DNA of 64,000 nt from Nocardioides sp. TRM66260-LWL (GTDB taxonomy: Bacteria > Actinomycetota > Actinomycetes > Propionibacteriales > Nocardioidaceae): contig NZ_JAIQZK010000002.1 in NCBI RefSeq assembly GCF_020075545.1, positions 62,001 through 126,000 on the forward strand. Reading direction: 5' to 3'. Made by a program: the position numbers and the translations under genes. Each line of letters begins with the position of its first letter. Within the stretch, counting starts at the first letter, position 1. Positions 43,409 to 51,006 of the stretch are shown here, piece by piece. The notes under the pieces are model-generated. The model did no database searches. It was not told where the DNA came from and saw only the letters and a list, made by a program, of their open reading frames with translations.

Positions 43409-44623
43409 TCAGCGGTAGTCGTGGAACCCGTGCTTCGTCTTGCGTCCCAGCCTGCCCTCGGCGACGACCTGGCGCAAGGTGTCGGCCGGGGTGAGGCCGG
43501 GCTCGCGGAACTCGCGCAGGAGCTCCTCCTGGATCGCCAGCGAGACGTCGTTGCCGACCACGTCGAGCAGCTGGAAGGGGCCCATCGGGAAGCCGGCCTG
43601 CTCCTTGATCGCCTCGTCGATCACGGTGAGCTCCTCGCCGGTCTCCGAGAGCTTCACGGCGTCGTTGAGGTACGGGAAGAGCAGCGCGTTGACGATGAAG
43701 CCGGCGCGATCGCCGCACGACACCGCGACCTTGCCGGTCTTGGCGCACAGGGCGCGGACGGTCTCGTCGACGTCGGCGCCGGTCTGGCTCGTGGTGACGA
43801 CCTCGACGAGCTTCATCACCGGGGCGGGGTTGAAGAAGTGCATGCCGATGACGGCCTCGGGGCGCTGGGTGACCTCCGCGCACGAGGTGATCGGCAGCGA
43901 GGAGGTCGTGGTGGCCAGGATCGCGCCGGGCTTGCAGATGCGGTCGAGGTCGGCGAAGAGCTCCTGCTTGATCGCGAGGTCCTCGGCGATCGCCTCGACG
44001 ACGATGTCGACGTCGGCCAGCGCGGCGCGGTCGGTGGCGCCGGTGATGCGGCCGAGCACGGCGGCCTTGGTGTCCTCGTCGCTGCGGCCGCGCTCGATCA
44101 GCTTGTCGAAGGACTTCGCGATGAACGCCGAGACGCCGGCGACCTTCTCCTCGCCGCGGCCCACGACCACCACGTCGTAGCCCGAGGCCGCGAAGACCTG
44201 GACGATGCCCGAGGCCATGGTGCCGGTGCCGACGACGCCGACGGAGCGGACGTCGTGGCGCAGCTGCGGCGCGTCGTCGGCCGAGGGGGTCTCGGCGTCC
44301 GCGGAGACCGCGCCGTCGGCGTAGGAGTAGAAGCCCTTGCCCGCGGCGACGCCGGTGGCGCCCTGGCCGACGAGCGACTCCAGCAGGTCGGCCGGCTTGT
44401 GCAGCGGGTCGCCGCTCTCGGCGAAGCGGGCGGCGAGCGCGTCGCGGACGACGTCGAGGCCGATCTCGTCGAGCACCGTCAGCGGGCCCTTGGGGTAGCC
44501 GCAGCCGAAGCGCATGGCGGCGTCGATGTCGGCGCGCGAGGCGTACTTCTCCTCGTACATGCGCACGGCGTGGTTCAGGTAGGGGTAGATCAGCGTCTCG
44601 GCGATCTGCGCGGCGGAGGTCAT
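43409..44623 (-). CDS. 3-hydroxyacyl-CoA dehydrogenase with N-terminal extra C-domain
   Basis: This enzyme reduces acetoacetyl-CoA to 3-hydroxybutyryl-CoA (or the reverse), linking the thiolase to crotonyl-CoA and Ccr. The 404-residue protein has an unusual order: a helical 3HCDH C-domain first (about 1-100, TLIYPYLNHAVRMYEEKYASRADIDAAMRFGCGYPKGP), then the NAD domain (SVGVVGTGTMASGIVQVFAASG, about 128-150; HFFNPAPVMKLVEVV) and a second C-domain (GFIVNALLFPYLNDAVKL...). The usual stand-alone enzyme is about 285 residues. ATG 44623 is the first plausible start; the longer open frame upstream is antisense to the GNAT gene. Confidence 0.9.
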   Translation of the reverse strand: MTSAAQIAETLIYPYLNHAVRMYEEKYASRADIDAAMRFGCGYPKGPLTVLDEIGLDVVRDALAARFAESGDPLHKPADLLESLVGQGATGVAAGKGFYSYADGAVSADAETPSADDAPQLRHDVRSVGVVGTGTMASGIVQVFAASGYDVVVVGRGEEKVAGVSAFIAKSFDKLIERGRSDEDTKAAVLGRITGATDRAALADVDIVVEAIAEDLAIKQELFADLDRICKPGAILATTTSSLPITSCAEVTQRPEAVIGMHFFNPAPVMKLVEVVTTSQTGADVDETVRALCAKTGKVAVSCGDRAGFIVNALLFPYLNDAVKLSETGEELTVIDEAIKEQAGFPMGPFQLLDVVGNDVSLAIQEELLREFREPGLTPADTLRQVVAEGRLGRKTKHGFHDYR

Positions 44624-44644
44624 GGCGCCGATGGTTCCACAGGT

Positions 44645-44660
44645 GCTACCGGCTGGTAAC
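44645..44660 (-). promoter_or_regulatory. GTTACC-AGCC-GGTAGC element before the dehydrogenase gene
   Basis: Read on the minus strand this 16-mer matches GTTACC-N4-GGTANC, also found over the ccr -10. It ends 22 bases before the ATG, where a promoter is expected. Confidence 0.45.
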
Positions 44661-44690
44661 CGAATCGTCCGGTGTGCGGGATCACCTTCC

Positions 44691-45230
44691 CTACAACCGG
44701 ACGCCCATCGCCACCCGCACGCCGTGGGCGTCGAGCCCGTGCGCCTGCTCGGCCGCGCGCAGGGCGGCCAGCCAGGGCTCGGCGAGGCGCGCGTCGTCCA
44801 GCGGCTCGAAGCCGAGGCGGGCGTAGAGCGGGGCGTTCCACGGCACGTCGCGATAGGTGAGCAGCGTGAGCTCGCGGAACCCGGCCCACCGCGCCTCCTC
44901 GCGCACGGCGGCGACGAGCGCTCGGCCGATCCCCCGCCCCTGGTGCTCGGGCAGCACCGAGAGCTGCTCGAGGTGCGCGTGGCCGTCGAGGACGAGCAGG
45001 TGCGCGAAGCCGACCGGCTCGCCGCCGGCCTGCTCACCGCCGGCGGCCGCGGCGACCAGCAGCGTCCCGGCGTCGTCGCGCTGCGCGCCGGTGGGAGGCG
45101 CGCCGGTGAGGGCGGGCGCCGGGCCGAGCAGCGCCTCGTACTGCGGGCCGCCGGAGGCCTCGATCGCGGCGAGGTGCCGCAGGTCGCTGGGCCGGGCCAG
45201 GCGGATGCGGACGTCGCTCGATGCGCTCAT
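44691..45230 (-). CDS. GNAT-family N-acetyltransferase
   Basis: A 179-residue acetyltransferase: acetyl-CoA pyrophosphate loop [22 protein letters not shown], core strands AHLEQLSV and [25 protein letters not shown]. The substrate cannot be inferred. The ATG at 45230 is six bases after TAGGCT. It is divergent from nucS with a 35-base spacer. Confidence 0.88.
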   Translation of the reverse strand: MSASSDVRIRLARPSDLRHLAAIEASGGPQYEALLGPAPALTGAPPTGAQRDDAGTLLVAAAAGGEQAGGEPVGFAHLLVLDGHAHLEQLSVLPEHQGRGIGRALVAAVREEARWAGFRELTLLTYRDVPWNAPLYARLGFEPLDDARLAEPWLAALRAAEQAHGLDAHGVRVAMGVRL

Positions 45231-45236
45231 CGGGCC

Positions 45237-45257
45237 AGCCTAGGAGCGGGGTAGATT
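45237..45257. promoter_or_regulatory. Divergent leaderless promoters, GNAT / nucS
   Basis: TAGGCT (minus, 45237-45242) and TAGATT (plus, 45252-45257), 6 and 8 bases before their start codons, only nine bases apart. Confidence 0.6.
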
Positions 45258-45265
45258 CACCGCCC

Positions 45266-45949
45266 GTGAGACTCGTCGTCGCGCGCTGCCAGGTCGACTA
45301 CGCCGGCCGCCTCTCGGCCCACCTGCCGATGGCCACCCGCGTCCTGATGCTCAAGGCCGACGGCTCGGTGCTCGTGCACTCCGACGGCGGCTCCTACAAG
45401 CCGCTGAACTGGATGTCGCCGCCATGCACGCTGCGCGAGGGCACCGCCGAGGACGGCCGCCTGGAATGGACGGTGACCTCGAAGACCGACGACACCCTGC
45501 GCATCCTCATCGACGAGGTGCTCCACGACACCAGCCACGAGCTCGGGCTCGACCCCGGTCTGCAGAAGGACGGCGTCGAGAGGCACCTGCAGGAGCTGCT
45601 CGCCGAGCACCCCTCCACTCTCTCGCCCGGCCTCACCCTGGTGAGGCGCGAGTACCCCACCGCGATCGGCCCCGTCGACCTGATGTGCCGCGACGCCGAC
45701 GGCGCCTCGGTGGCCGTGGAGATCAAGCGGCGCGGCGAGATCGACGGGGTCCTTCAGTTGGAGCGGTACCTGGACTTGCTCAACCGCGATCCCCTGCTCA
45801 CGAGCAAGGGGCCGGTGCGTGGGATCTTCGCGGCGCAGGAGATCAAGCCGCAGGCGAGGGTGCTCGCGACCGACAAGGGCATCTCGTGCGCCCTCGTGGA
45901 CTACGACGCCCTGCGGGGCCTGGACGACCCCACCGAGCGCCTGTTCTAG
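45266..45949 (+). CDS. nucS: Mismatch-specific endonuclease NucS/EndoMS
   Basis: NucS cuts both strands at mismatches and is the core of MutS/MutL-independent mismatch repair in actinobacteria. The 227-residue protein has the N-terminal dimerisation domain ([21 protein letters not shown]) and a RecB-type nuclease domain with Asp in GPVDLMCRD and the E-x-K motif [13 protein letters not shown]. The C-terminal tail ends ERLF, the type of short motif that docks on the beta clamp. The last 65 codons have atypical codon choice compared with the rest, and a second version of the same segment lies downstream. GTG 45266 follows TAGATT by eight bases. Confidence 0.95.
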   Translation: MRLVVARCQVDYAGRLSAHLPMATRVLMLKADGSVLVHSDGGSYKPLNWMSPPCTLREGTAEDGRLEWTVTSKTDDTLRILIDEVLHDTSHELGLDPGLQKDGVERHLQELLAEHPSTLSPGLTLVRREYPTAIGPVDLMCRDADGASVAVEIKRRGEIDGVLQLERYLDLLNRDPLLTSKGPVRGIFAAQEIKPQARVLATDKGISCALVDYDALRGLDDPTERLF

Positions 45950-45952
45950 GGT
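45947..45952 (+). promoter_or_regulatory. Leaderless -10 for the 88-aa gene
   Basis: TAGGGT overlaps the nucS stop codon (TAG) and lies six bases before the ATG. Confidence 0.5.
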
Positions 45953-45958
45953 CTGGCC

Positions 45959-46225
45959 ATGGTGCCGCACGGACCCCCGAATACTCCGGGCTGGACCGTC
46001 ATCGGCGGACGACGCGAAGGCGACTCTGTACCGGACCTGCCGGAAGACGTCTGGACGCGCCGGTGGGCAAGGACCGACGAGACCATTCGCGTCAGCGATC
46101 CGATCCATGGCAGGCAGTTGACACTTGATGTGACGTCGGTCGCGGCCGGAGACCGAGTAGTCACGTTCGCGGTCCGCGAGGTCTCGAACGGGGTCTATCT
46201 GTTTGCGCTCCCCCTGGGCAACTGA
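45959..46225 (+). CDS. Unrecognised 88-residue protein, atypical composition
   Basis: I do not recognise a family. The 88-residue product is soluble, with no signal or membrane segment; residues 45-88 read as alternating strands ([36 protein letters not shown]). The ATG is six bases after TAGGGT, which supports expression. Codon use is clearly unlike the neighbours (ACT, TCT, GTA, ATT, TTG, ACA, CTT, TAT, TTT all occur), suggesting foreign origin. It lies between nucS and a displaced nucS 3' fragment. Confidence 0.6.
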   Translation: MVPHGPPNTPGWTVIGGRREGDSVPDLPEDVWTRRWARTDETIRVSDPIHGRQLTLDVTSVAAGDRVVTFAVREVSNGVYLFALPLGN

Positions 46226-46256
46226 CCCGAGCGGTCCATCGGTGCCTTCGGTGAAC

Positions 46257-46466
46257 GTCGACGGTGTCGAGCAGCTCACGCACTACCTCGAGCTCCTCAA
46301 CCGCGACCCCCTGCTCACCACCAAGGTCCCCGTGCGCGGCGTCTTCGCCGCCCAGCTGATCAAGCCCCAGGCACGGGTGCTCGCCGAGGACCGCGGCATC
46401 GCCTGCGTCACCGTCGACGACGACGCGCTGCGCGGGCTGGACGACGGGGAGCACCGGCTCTTCTGA
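46257..46466 (+). pseudogene. Displaced 3' fragment of nucS
   Basis: About 70 codons ending [10 protein letters not shown] align with the last part of the intact nucS product: shared [13 protein letters not shown](I/V)[13 protein letters not shown] and DALRGLDD, roughly three-quarters identical residues. It lacks the DNA-binding domain and the catalytic Asp and E-x-K residues, so it cannot be a nuclease. No -10 or ribosome site precedes the possible GTG at 46251. Codon bias is typical of the chromosome, unlike the 3' end of the intact gene. Confidence 0.85.
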
Positions 46467-46482
46467 GCGGCCGCGGCCGCCC

Positions 46483-46488
46483 TACCGT
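46483..46488 (+). promoter_or_regulatory. Leaderless -10 for the DUF952 gene
   Basis: TACCGT, six bases before the ATG. Confidence 0.5.
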
Positions 46489-46494
46489 GGGCGC

Positions 46495-46863
46495 ATGAGC
46501 CTGCCCGACCGCCTGTTCCACGTCGCCCTGGTCTCCGAGTGGGAGGCCGCGCTGCGCGTCGGCAGCTACGAGCGCTCGACGCGGGGCTTGAGTCTGGCGG
46601 ACGTCGGCTACCTGCACGCCAGCCGCGAGGACCAGTGGCGCGGCGTGCTCGAGCGGTTCTACGCCGACGTGGAGGAGCCGCTCGTCCTGCTCGAGATCGA
46701 CCCGGCGCGGGTCGACGTCCCGATCGTCGAGGAGCCCGCCGACCCGAGCGCGACGTCCGGTCCCGGCACGGAGCTCTTCCCACATCTCTACGGTCCGCTG
46801 CGCACCGACGCCGTCGTCGCGGTGCACCCGCTGCTGATCAGGGAGGGCGAAACCGGTCGATGA
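46495..46863 (+). CDS. DUF952 family protein
   Basis: A 122-residue protein of the DUF952 family: LFHVALVSEWEAALRVGSYERSTRGLSLADVGYLHAS, VLERFYADVEEPLVLLEIDPARV, and FPHLYGPLRTDAVVAV. The fold is related to ADP-ribosyl transferase-like small domains, but no activity is established. ATG 46495 is set by TACCGT. The stop codon is inside the first of two hairpins. Confidence 0.88.
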   Translation: MSLPDRLFHVALVSEWEAALRVGSYERSTRGLSLADVGYLHASREDQWRGVLERFYADVEEPLVLLEIDPARVDVPIVEEPADPSATSGPGTELFPHLYGPLRTDAVVAVHPLLIREGETGR

Positions 46864-46919
46864 CAGGCGAAGTTTCGCCCGTCATCGATCGGTTTCCCCG
46901 GTCGGCCGGGGAAACCGGT
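46851..46919. terminator. Two overlapping hairpins after DUF952
   Basis: Hairpin 1 (46851-46894) is a 21-bp stem with two imperfect pairs, containing the DUF952 stop. Hairpin 2 (46888-46919) is a 14-bp stem around TCGG. Bases 46888-46894 belong to both stems, so the two cannot form completely together. At least one should terminate transcription. Confidence 0.65.
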
Positions 46920-46995
46920 GACGCGTGGGACGCACGGGACGCGACCGTAAGCAGCCTCACATACCGACGGTCTGTGACCTACCGTCCTATTGACA

Positions 46996-47001
46996 TAGAT
47001 T
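46996..47001 (+). promoter_or_regulatory. Leaderless -10 for the secreted protein gene
   Basis: TAGATT, seven bases before the ATG, in an AT-rich stretch that also contains TTGACA (46990-46995). Confidence 0.5.
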
Positions 47002-47008
47002 CAATGGC

Positions 47009-48124
47009 ATGTCACGGACCCTGCTCTCCCCCCGCGCGTCCCTGGCCCCCGCGGCCCTCCTCGCCACCGCGATCGGCGCGCTCCTGCCCCTGACCCTGCT
47101 CCCCGCGACGCCCTCGAGCGCGGCCCCGAGCGCCCGCGCGGCGTCGACGAGCACCTCGCAGAAGGCGCCGAGCATCGTGCGCCGCGACGTGTCGTTCCTC
47201 GTCGACAACACCACCACCGGGTCGGGCCTGCCGTGCTCCACCGACGGCCGGGCGTACCGCGTCCGCGGCACCCTGATCGGCACCTACGACCAGGTCAACG
47301 GCTACGACGGCGGCACGCTCACCAACGTCCTGGTGCACGACGCCGGCACCGGCGCGTGGTTCTGGGACCTCCCGAGCCAGCGCCGCTACGACTACGCCGG
47401 CGGCCTCGCGCGCGCAGGGCAGCTCGTGCTCGTGCTCGACCGGCTGGGCTACGACGCAAGCCGGCTCTCCGACGGCCGCGCGACCTGCATGGGCGCGCAG
47501 GTCTCGATGCTCCACCAGGTGATCCAGAAGCTCTACGGCGGCGACTACCGCTACGTGTCGGCGAAGGACGGCCCGAACCCGCCGGCCGCGCAGCGGATCG
47601 TGGTGCACGGCCACGGCACCGGCGCGGCGATCGCGGCCACCGAGGCCGGCCGCTACCAGGACGTGAACGGCGTCGTGCTGATGTCGTGGGCGCGCACCGC
47701 CTCGAGCACGGCCCAGCGCGAGCTCGACCGCCAGCAGCAGCAGTGCGGCAGCCGCGACTTCGCGTCCTTCGGCGCCACCCGGGCCGCGTTCGCCCGCCTG
47801 CTCTTCGCCTCCGCCCCGAGCGCGGTGCGCGAGGCCGCCGAGCGGCGCCGCAACGGCGTGCCCTGCGGCGACGTGGGCTCCCAGCAGCTGCTCGACGGGA
47901 CGTCGGGCAACGCCACGCAGCGGGTCACCGCACCGGTGCTGCTGCTGAACGGCACGCGCGACGCCCGCCAGGCCGCGGGCTCGATCGACGCCCAGAGCCG
48001 CGCGTTCCCGCGCAGCCGGGGCGTCTCCCACCGCACCTTCGCCGGCGCCGGCTCCGCGCTGCCGCTCGAGGCGCAGGCCCCGCAGGTCCGCAGCGCGGTG
48101 GTGCGCTGGCTGCGCTCGCGCTGA
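47009..48124 (+). CDS. Secreted alpha/beta-hydrolase-like protein, nucleophile absent
   Basis: A 371-residue exported protein: signal peptide (about 1-39, LAPAALLATAIGALLPLTLLPATPSSAA), then an alpha/beta-hydrolase-like fold (TLTNVLVHDAGTG, RAGQLVLVLDRLGYDAS, RIVVHGHGTGAAIAATEAGRY, PVLLLNGTRDARQAAGSI). At the nucleophile elbow, where GxSxG is expected, it reads GHGTG, so Ser is missing. A late His (SHRTFAGAGS) remains. It may be catalytically inactive or use a different residue. Confidence 0.8.
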   Translation: MSRTLLSPRASLAPAALLATAIGALLPLTLLPATPSSAAPSARAASTSTSQKAPSIVRRDVSFLVDNTTTGSGLPCSTDGRAYRVRGTLIGTYDQVNGYDGGTLTNVLVHDAGTGAWFWDLPSQRRYDYAGGLARAGQLVLVLDRLGYDASRLSDGRATCMGAQVSMLHQVIQKLYGGDYRYVSAKDGPNPPAAQRIVVHGHGTGAAIAATEAGRYQDVNGVVLMSWARTASSTAQRELDRQQQQCGSRDFASFGATRAAFARLLFASAPSAVREAAERRRNGVPCGDVGSQQLLDGTSGNATQRVTAPVLLLNGTRDARQAAGSIDAQSRAFPRSRGVSHRTFAGAGSALPLEAQAPQVRSAVVRWLRSR

Positions 48125-48146
48125 GCGCGCCCGCCGTCGCGCGGAC

Positions 48147-48194
48147 CGACGCCGAAGGGCCGGTGACCTGGAGGTCACCGGCCCTTCGGCGTCG
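48147..48194. terminator. Bidirectional terminator before the mutase gene
   Basis: A perfect inverted repeat of 23 bases per arm (CGACGCCGAAGGGCCGGTGA and on) with a 2-base centre, between convergent genes; 22 bases from each stop codon. Confidence 0.9.
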
Positions 48195-48215
48195 TGGTGC
48201 GTGGAGCGGCGTCGG

Positions 48216-50258
48216 TCAGTCGAGGCCGTTGGCCCGGCGGATGACCTCGACGATGCCGCCCATGATCTCGGTGAGGCCGAAGTCCTTCGGCGTGTAGACG
48301 GCCGCGACGCCCAGCTCGACGAGCCGCTTGCCGTCGGAGTCGGGGATGATGCCGCCGACGATCACCGGCACGTCGGAGAGGCCGGCCTCGCGCAGGCCCT
48401 CGAGGATCGCGGGCACCAGCTCCATGTGCGAGCCGGAGAGGATCGACAGGCCGACGCAGTGGACGTCCTCGGCCACCGCGGCCGAGACGATCTGCTGCGG
48501 CGTCAGGCGGATGCCCTGGTAGATGACCTCGAACCCGGCGTCGCGCGCCCGGACGGCGACCTGCTCGGCGCCGTTGGAGTGGCCGTCGAGGCCCGGCTTG
48601 CCGACCAGCAGCCGCAGCCGACCGCCCAGCTCGTCGCCGGTGGCCTTGACCCGGTCGCGCACCGCGGTGAGGTCGGCGCCCGCCTCGGCGACGCCGACGG
48701 CGCCCGCGACGCCGGTGGGGGCGCGGAACTCGCCGAAGACCTCGCGCAGGGTGCCGGCCCACTCGCCGGTCGTCGCGCCGGCACGGGCGGCCGCGAGCGT
48801 GGCGGTCATCAGGTTCGCGTCGGTCTTCGCGGCCTCCGCGAGCGCCTGCAGCGCGGCCTGGACGGCCGACTCGTCACGCTGGGCCTTCCACTCCGCCACC
48901 GACGCGAGCGCGGTCTTCTCGGCCTCGGGGTCGGCGACCATGATCGCGCCGTCGAGGTCGGAGGTCAGCGGCGAGGGCTCGGTGGTGGTGAACTTGTTGA
49001 CGCCGACGATCACCTCGTCGCCGGACTCGATGCGCGCCCGGCGCGCGGCGTGCGCGGAGACGAGCTCCTGCTTCATGTAGCCCGAGTCGACGGCCGCGAT
49101 CGCGCCGCCCATGGCCTGCACGCGGTCCATCTCGGCCCGCGCGGCCGCGACCAGCTCGGCGGTCTTGGCCTCGACGACGTGCGAGCCGTCGAAGATGTCG
49201 CCGTACTCCAGCAGGTCGGACTCGAAGGCCAGCACCTGCTGCAGGCGCAGCGACCACTGCTGGTCCCACGGACGCGGGAGGCCGAGCGCCTCGTTCCACG
49301 CCGGCAGCTGCACGGCGCGCGCCCGCGCGTTCTTGCTCAGCGTCACGCCGAGCATCTCCAAGACGATGCGCTGCACGTTGTTCTCCGGCTGCGACTCCGT
49401 CAGGCCCAGGCTGTTGACCTGGACGCCGTAGCGGAACCGGCGCATCTTGGGGTCCTGCACGCCGTAGCGCTCGCGGGTGATCTCGTCCCACAGCTGGACG
49501 AAGGCCCGCATCTTGCAGGTCTCCTCGATGAACCGGACGCCGGCGTTGACGAAGAAGGAGATGCGGCCGACGACCTTCTCGAAGTCGTCCTCGGCCACCT
49601 GGCCCGACGCCTTGACCCGGTCGAGCACGGCGATGGCGGTGCACAGCGCGTACGCGAGCTCCTGGGCGGGCGTGGCCCCGGCCTCCTGCAGGTGGTAGCT
49701 GCAGATGTTGATCGGGTTCCACTTCGGGATCTGGTTGACCGTGTAGGCGATCATGTCGGCGATCAGCCGCAGGGAGTGCTCGGGCGGGAACACGTAGGTG
49801 CCCCGGGAGAGGTACTCCTTGATGATGTCGTTCTGCGTGGTGCCCGCGAGCTGGGCGGCGACCTCGTCGGGGCTGAGGTCGGGGTTCTGCTCCTCGGCGG
49901 CCACCTGGTAGAGCGCGAGCATCCACATCGCGGTGGCGTTGATCGTCATCGAGGTGTTCATCGACGTCAGCGGGATCTGGTCGAAGAGCTTGCGCATCTC
50001 GCCCAGGTGCGGCACCGGCACGCCGACCTTGCCGACCTCGCCCCGCGACATGATCGAGTCGGGGTCGTAGCCGGTCTGGGTCGGCAGGTCGAAGGCGACC
50101 GACAGACCGGTCTGGCCCTTCGCCAGGTTGGTGCGGTAGAGCTCGTTGGACGCGGTGGCGGTCGAGTGGCCCGCGTACGTCCGCATCACCCAGGGCTTGT
50201 CCTTCGGGCGCGCGGTCGACGTCGGGGCGCTGCTCGAGGGGCTCGTCGACTCGGTCAT
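48216..50258 (-). CDS. ecm: Ethylmalonyl-CoA mutase, B12-dependent
   Basis: Ecm (MeaA) rearranges (2R)-ethylmalonyl-CoA to (2S)-methylsuccinyl-CoA using adenosylcobalamin. The 680-residue single chain has the acyl-CoA mutase barrel (TGLSVAFDLPTQTGYDPD, SMTINATAMWMLALY, GTTQNDIIKEYLSRGTYVFPPE) and a C-terminal cobalamin domain with GKPGLDGHSNGAEQVA (the DxHxxG lower-ligand motif), SILSGSH and VGGIIP. Length and barrel motifs fit MeaA rather than the two-subunit methylmalonyl-CoA mutase, and ccr/mce/meaB lie nearby. ATG 50258 is seven bases after TACCCT. Confidence 0.92.
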   Translation of the reverse strand: MTESTSPSSSAPTSTARPKDKPWVMRTYAGHSTATASNELYRTNLAKGQTGLSVAFDLPTQTGYDPDSIMSRGEVGKVGVPVPHLGEMRKLFDQIPLTSMNTSMTINATAMWMLALYQVAAEEQNPDLSPDEVAAQLAGTTQNDIIKEYLSRGTYVFPPEHSLRLIADMIAYTVNQIPKWNPINICSYHLQEAGATPAQELAYALCTAIAVLDRVKASGQVAEDDFEKVVGRISFFVNAGVRFIEETCKMRAFVQLWDEITRERYGVQDPKMRRFRYGVQVNSLGLTESQPENNVQRIVLEMLGVTLSKNARARAVQLPAWNEALGLPRPWDQQWSLRLQQVLAFESDLLEYGDIFDGSHVVEAKTAELVAAARAEMDRVQAMGGAIAAVDSGYMKQELVSAHAARRARIESGDEVIVGVNKFTTTEPSPLTSDLDGAIMVADPEAEKTALASVAEWKAQRDESAVQAALQALAEAAKTDANLMTATLAAARAGATTGEWAGTLREVFGEFRAPTGVAGAVGVAEAGADLTAVRDRVKATGDELGGRLRLLVGKPGLDGHSNGAEQVAVRARDAGFEVIYQGIRLTPQQIVSAAVAEDVHCVGLSILSGSHMELVPAILEGLREAGLSDVPVIVGGIIPDSDGKRLVELGVAAVYTPKDFGLTEIMGGIVEVIRRANGLD

Positions 50259-50265
50259 GTGGGTC

Positions 50266-50271
50266 AGGGTA
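50266..50271 (-). promoter_or_regulatory. Leaderless -10 for ecm
   Basis: TACCCT, seven bases before the ATG. Confidence 0.5.
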
Positions 50272-50326
50272 AGGCTCGGATCACCCCGCGGAGACCGTCG
50301 TCCGCGAGCGCGGAGTCGGACATGCG

Positions 50327-50938
50327 TCACACCGTGGCCGGTATGCGGACGCGCTCCTCCCCGTCACGACGCGCCAGCGCGGCCGCCAGGACGCCGGTGC
50401 CGACGCCGATCAGCGCCATGCCGAGCGCCCCCTGCGGGGCGAAGATGTGGTCGCTGCGCACCAGGAGCGCGCCCGGCACGAGCAGCAGCCCGACCAGCGC
50501 CGTGCGCGGCGACCCCCGCAGCACGCGGTCGGCCGTCAGCGCGAGCGCGAGGACGACCAGGCCGGCGGCCCCGATCCGGTCGAGCGGGTGGCCGAGCTCG
50601 AAGAGCTGGCCGACCGACGGCGGCAGCTCCCCCGGGCCGGTCTGCCGGGTGACCCAGCCGGCCGCCATCCCCGAGACGAGGTCGAGGCCGGTGTAGAAGG
50701 TCGCGTAGACGTAGGCGGCGACCCGCACGAGCCAGGCGACCGGGTCGCGGCGCCCGGTGACCAGCCGGATGGCGGCGACGCCGACCAGCGGGAAGACCAC
50801 GAGACCGGCGACGTGCAGCGACATCCACGTGTCGGCGGTGTCGTAGGAGAGGTCGTGCGGGTGCAGGAGTCCGGCCGCTCCGAGGGTCAGGCCGGGGAGG
50901 GCCAGGAGCAGCGGTTCGAGACGACGCGACGAGGGCAC
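50327..50938 (-). CDS. Integral membrane protein, unknown
   Basis: A 203-residue protein with about six hydrophobic helices and few polar loops (LLLALPGLTLGAAGLLHP, LHVAGLVVFPLVGVAAIRLV, RVAAYVYATFYTGLDLVSGMAAGWV, GAAGLVVLALALTAD, ALVGLLLVPGALLV, GMALIGVGTGVLAAALA). No family is recognised; the HP and W-rich helices recall small actinobacterial multi-pass proteins. GTG 50938 is seven bases after TAGGTT. It is divergent from the adenosyltransferase gene. Confidence 0.75.
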   Translation of the reverse strand: MPSSRRLEPLLLALPGLTLGAAGLLHPHDLSYDTADTWMSLHVAGLVVFPLVGVAAIRLVTGRRDPVAWLVRVAAYVYATFYTGLDLVSGMAAGWVTRQTGPGELPPSVGQLFELGHPLDRIGAAGLVVLALALTADRVLRGSPRTALVGLLLVPGALLVRSDHIFAPQGALGMALIGVGTGVLAAALARRDGEERVRIPATV

Positions 50939-50945
50939 GCCCTCG

Positions 50946-51000
50946 AACCTAGCCTGCGATGCGAGCGGCGGCCGGACGCCCGCGCGCGGCCGTCTACGCT
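50946..51000. promoter_or_regulatory. Divergent leaderless promoters, membrane protein / adenosyltransferase
   Basis: TAGGTT (minus, 50946-50951) and TACGCT (plus, 50995-51000), 7 and 6 bases before their starts. Confidence 0.55.
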
Positions 51001-51006
51001 CGCAGC

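Noticed and set aside
43409..45037. 542-codon dehydrogenase frame starting in the GNAT gene
   Set aside because: The first 138 codons are antisense to the GNAT gene and show no dehydrogenase features; ATG 44623 begins the recognised domain.
46203..46466. Small independent gene for an 87-aa protein
   Set aside because: Its conserved part is only the C-terminus of NucS and no promoter precedes it, so a remnant is the better call.
48216..50258. Methylmalonyl-CoA mutase
   Set aside because: A 680-residue single-gene mutase without a partner small subunit, in the company of ccr, fits ethylmalonyl-CoA mutase better; the substrate has not been proved.
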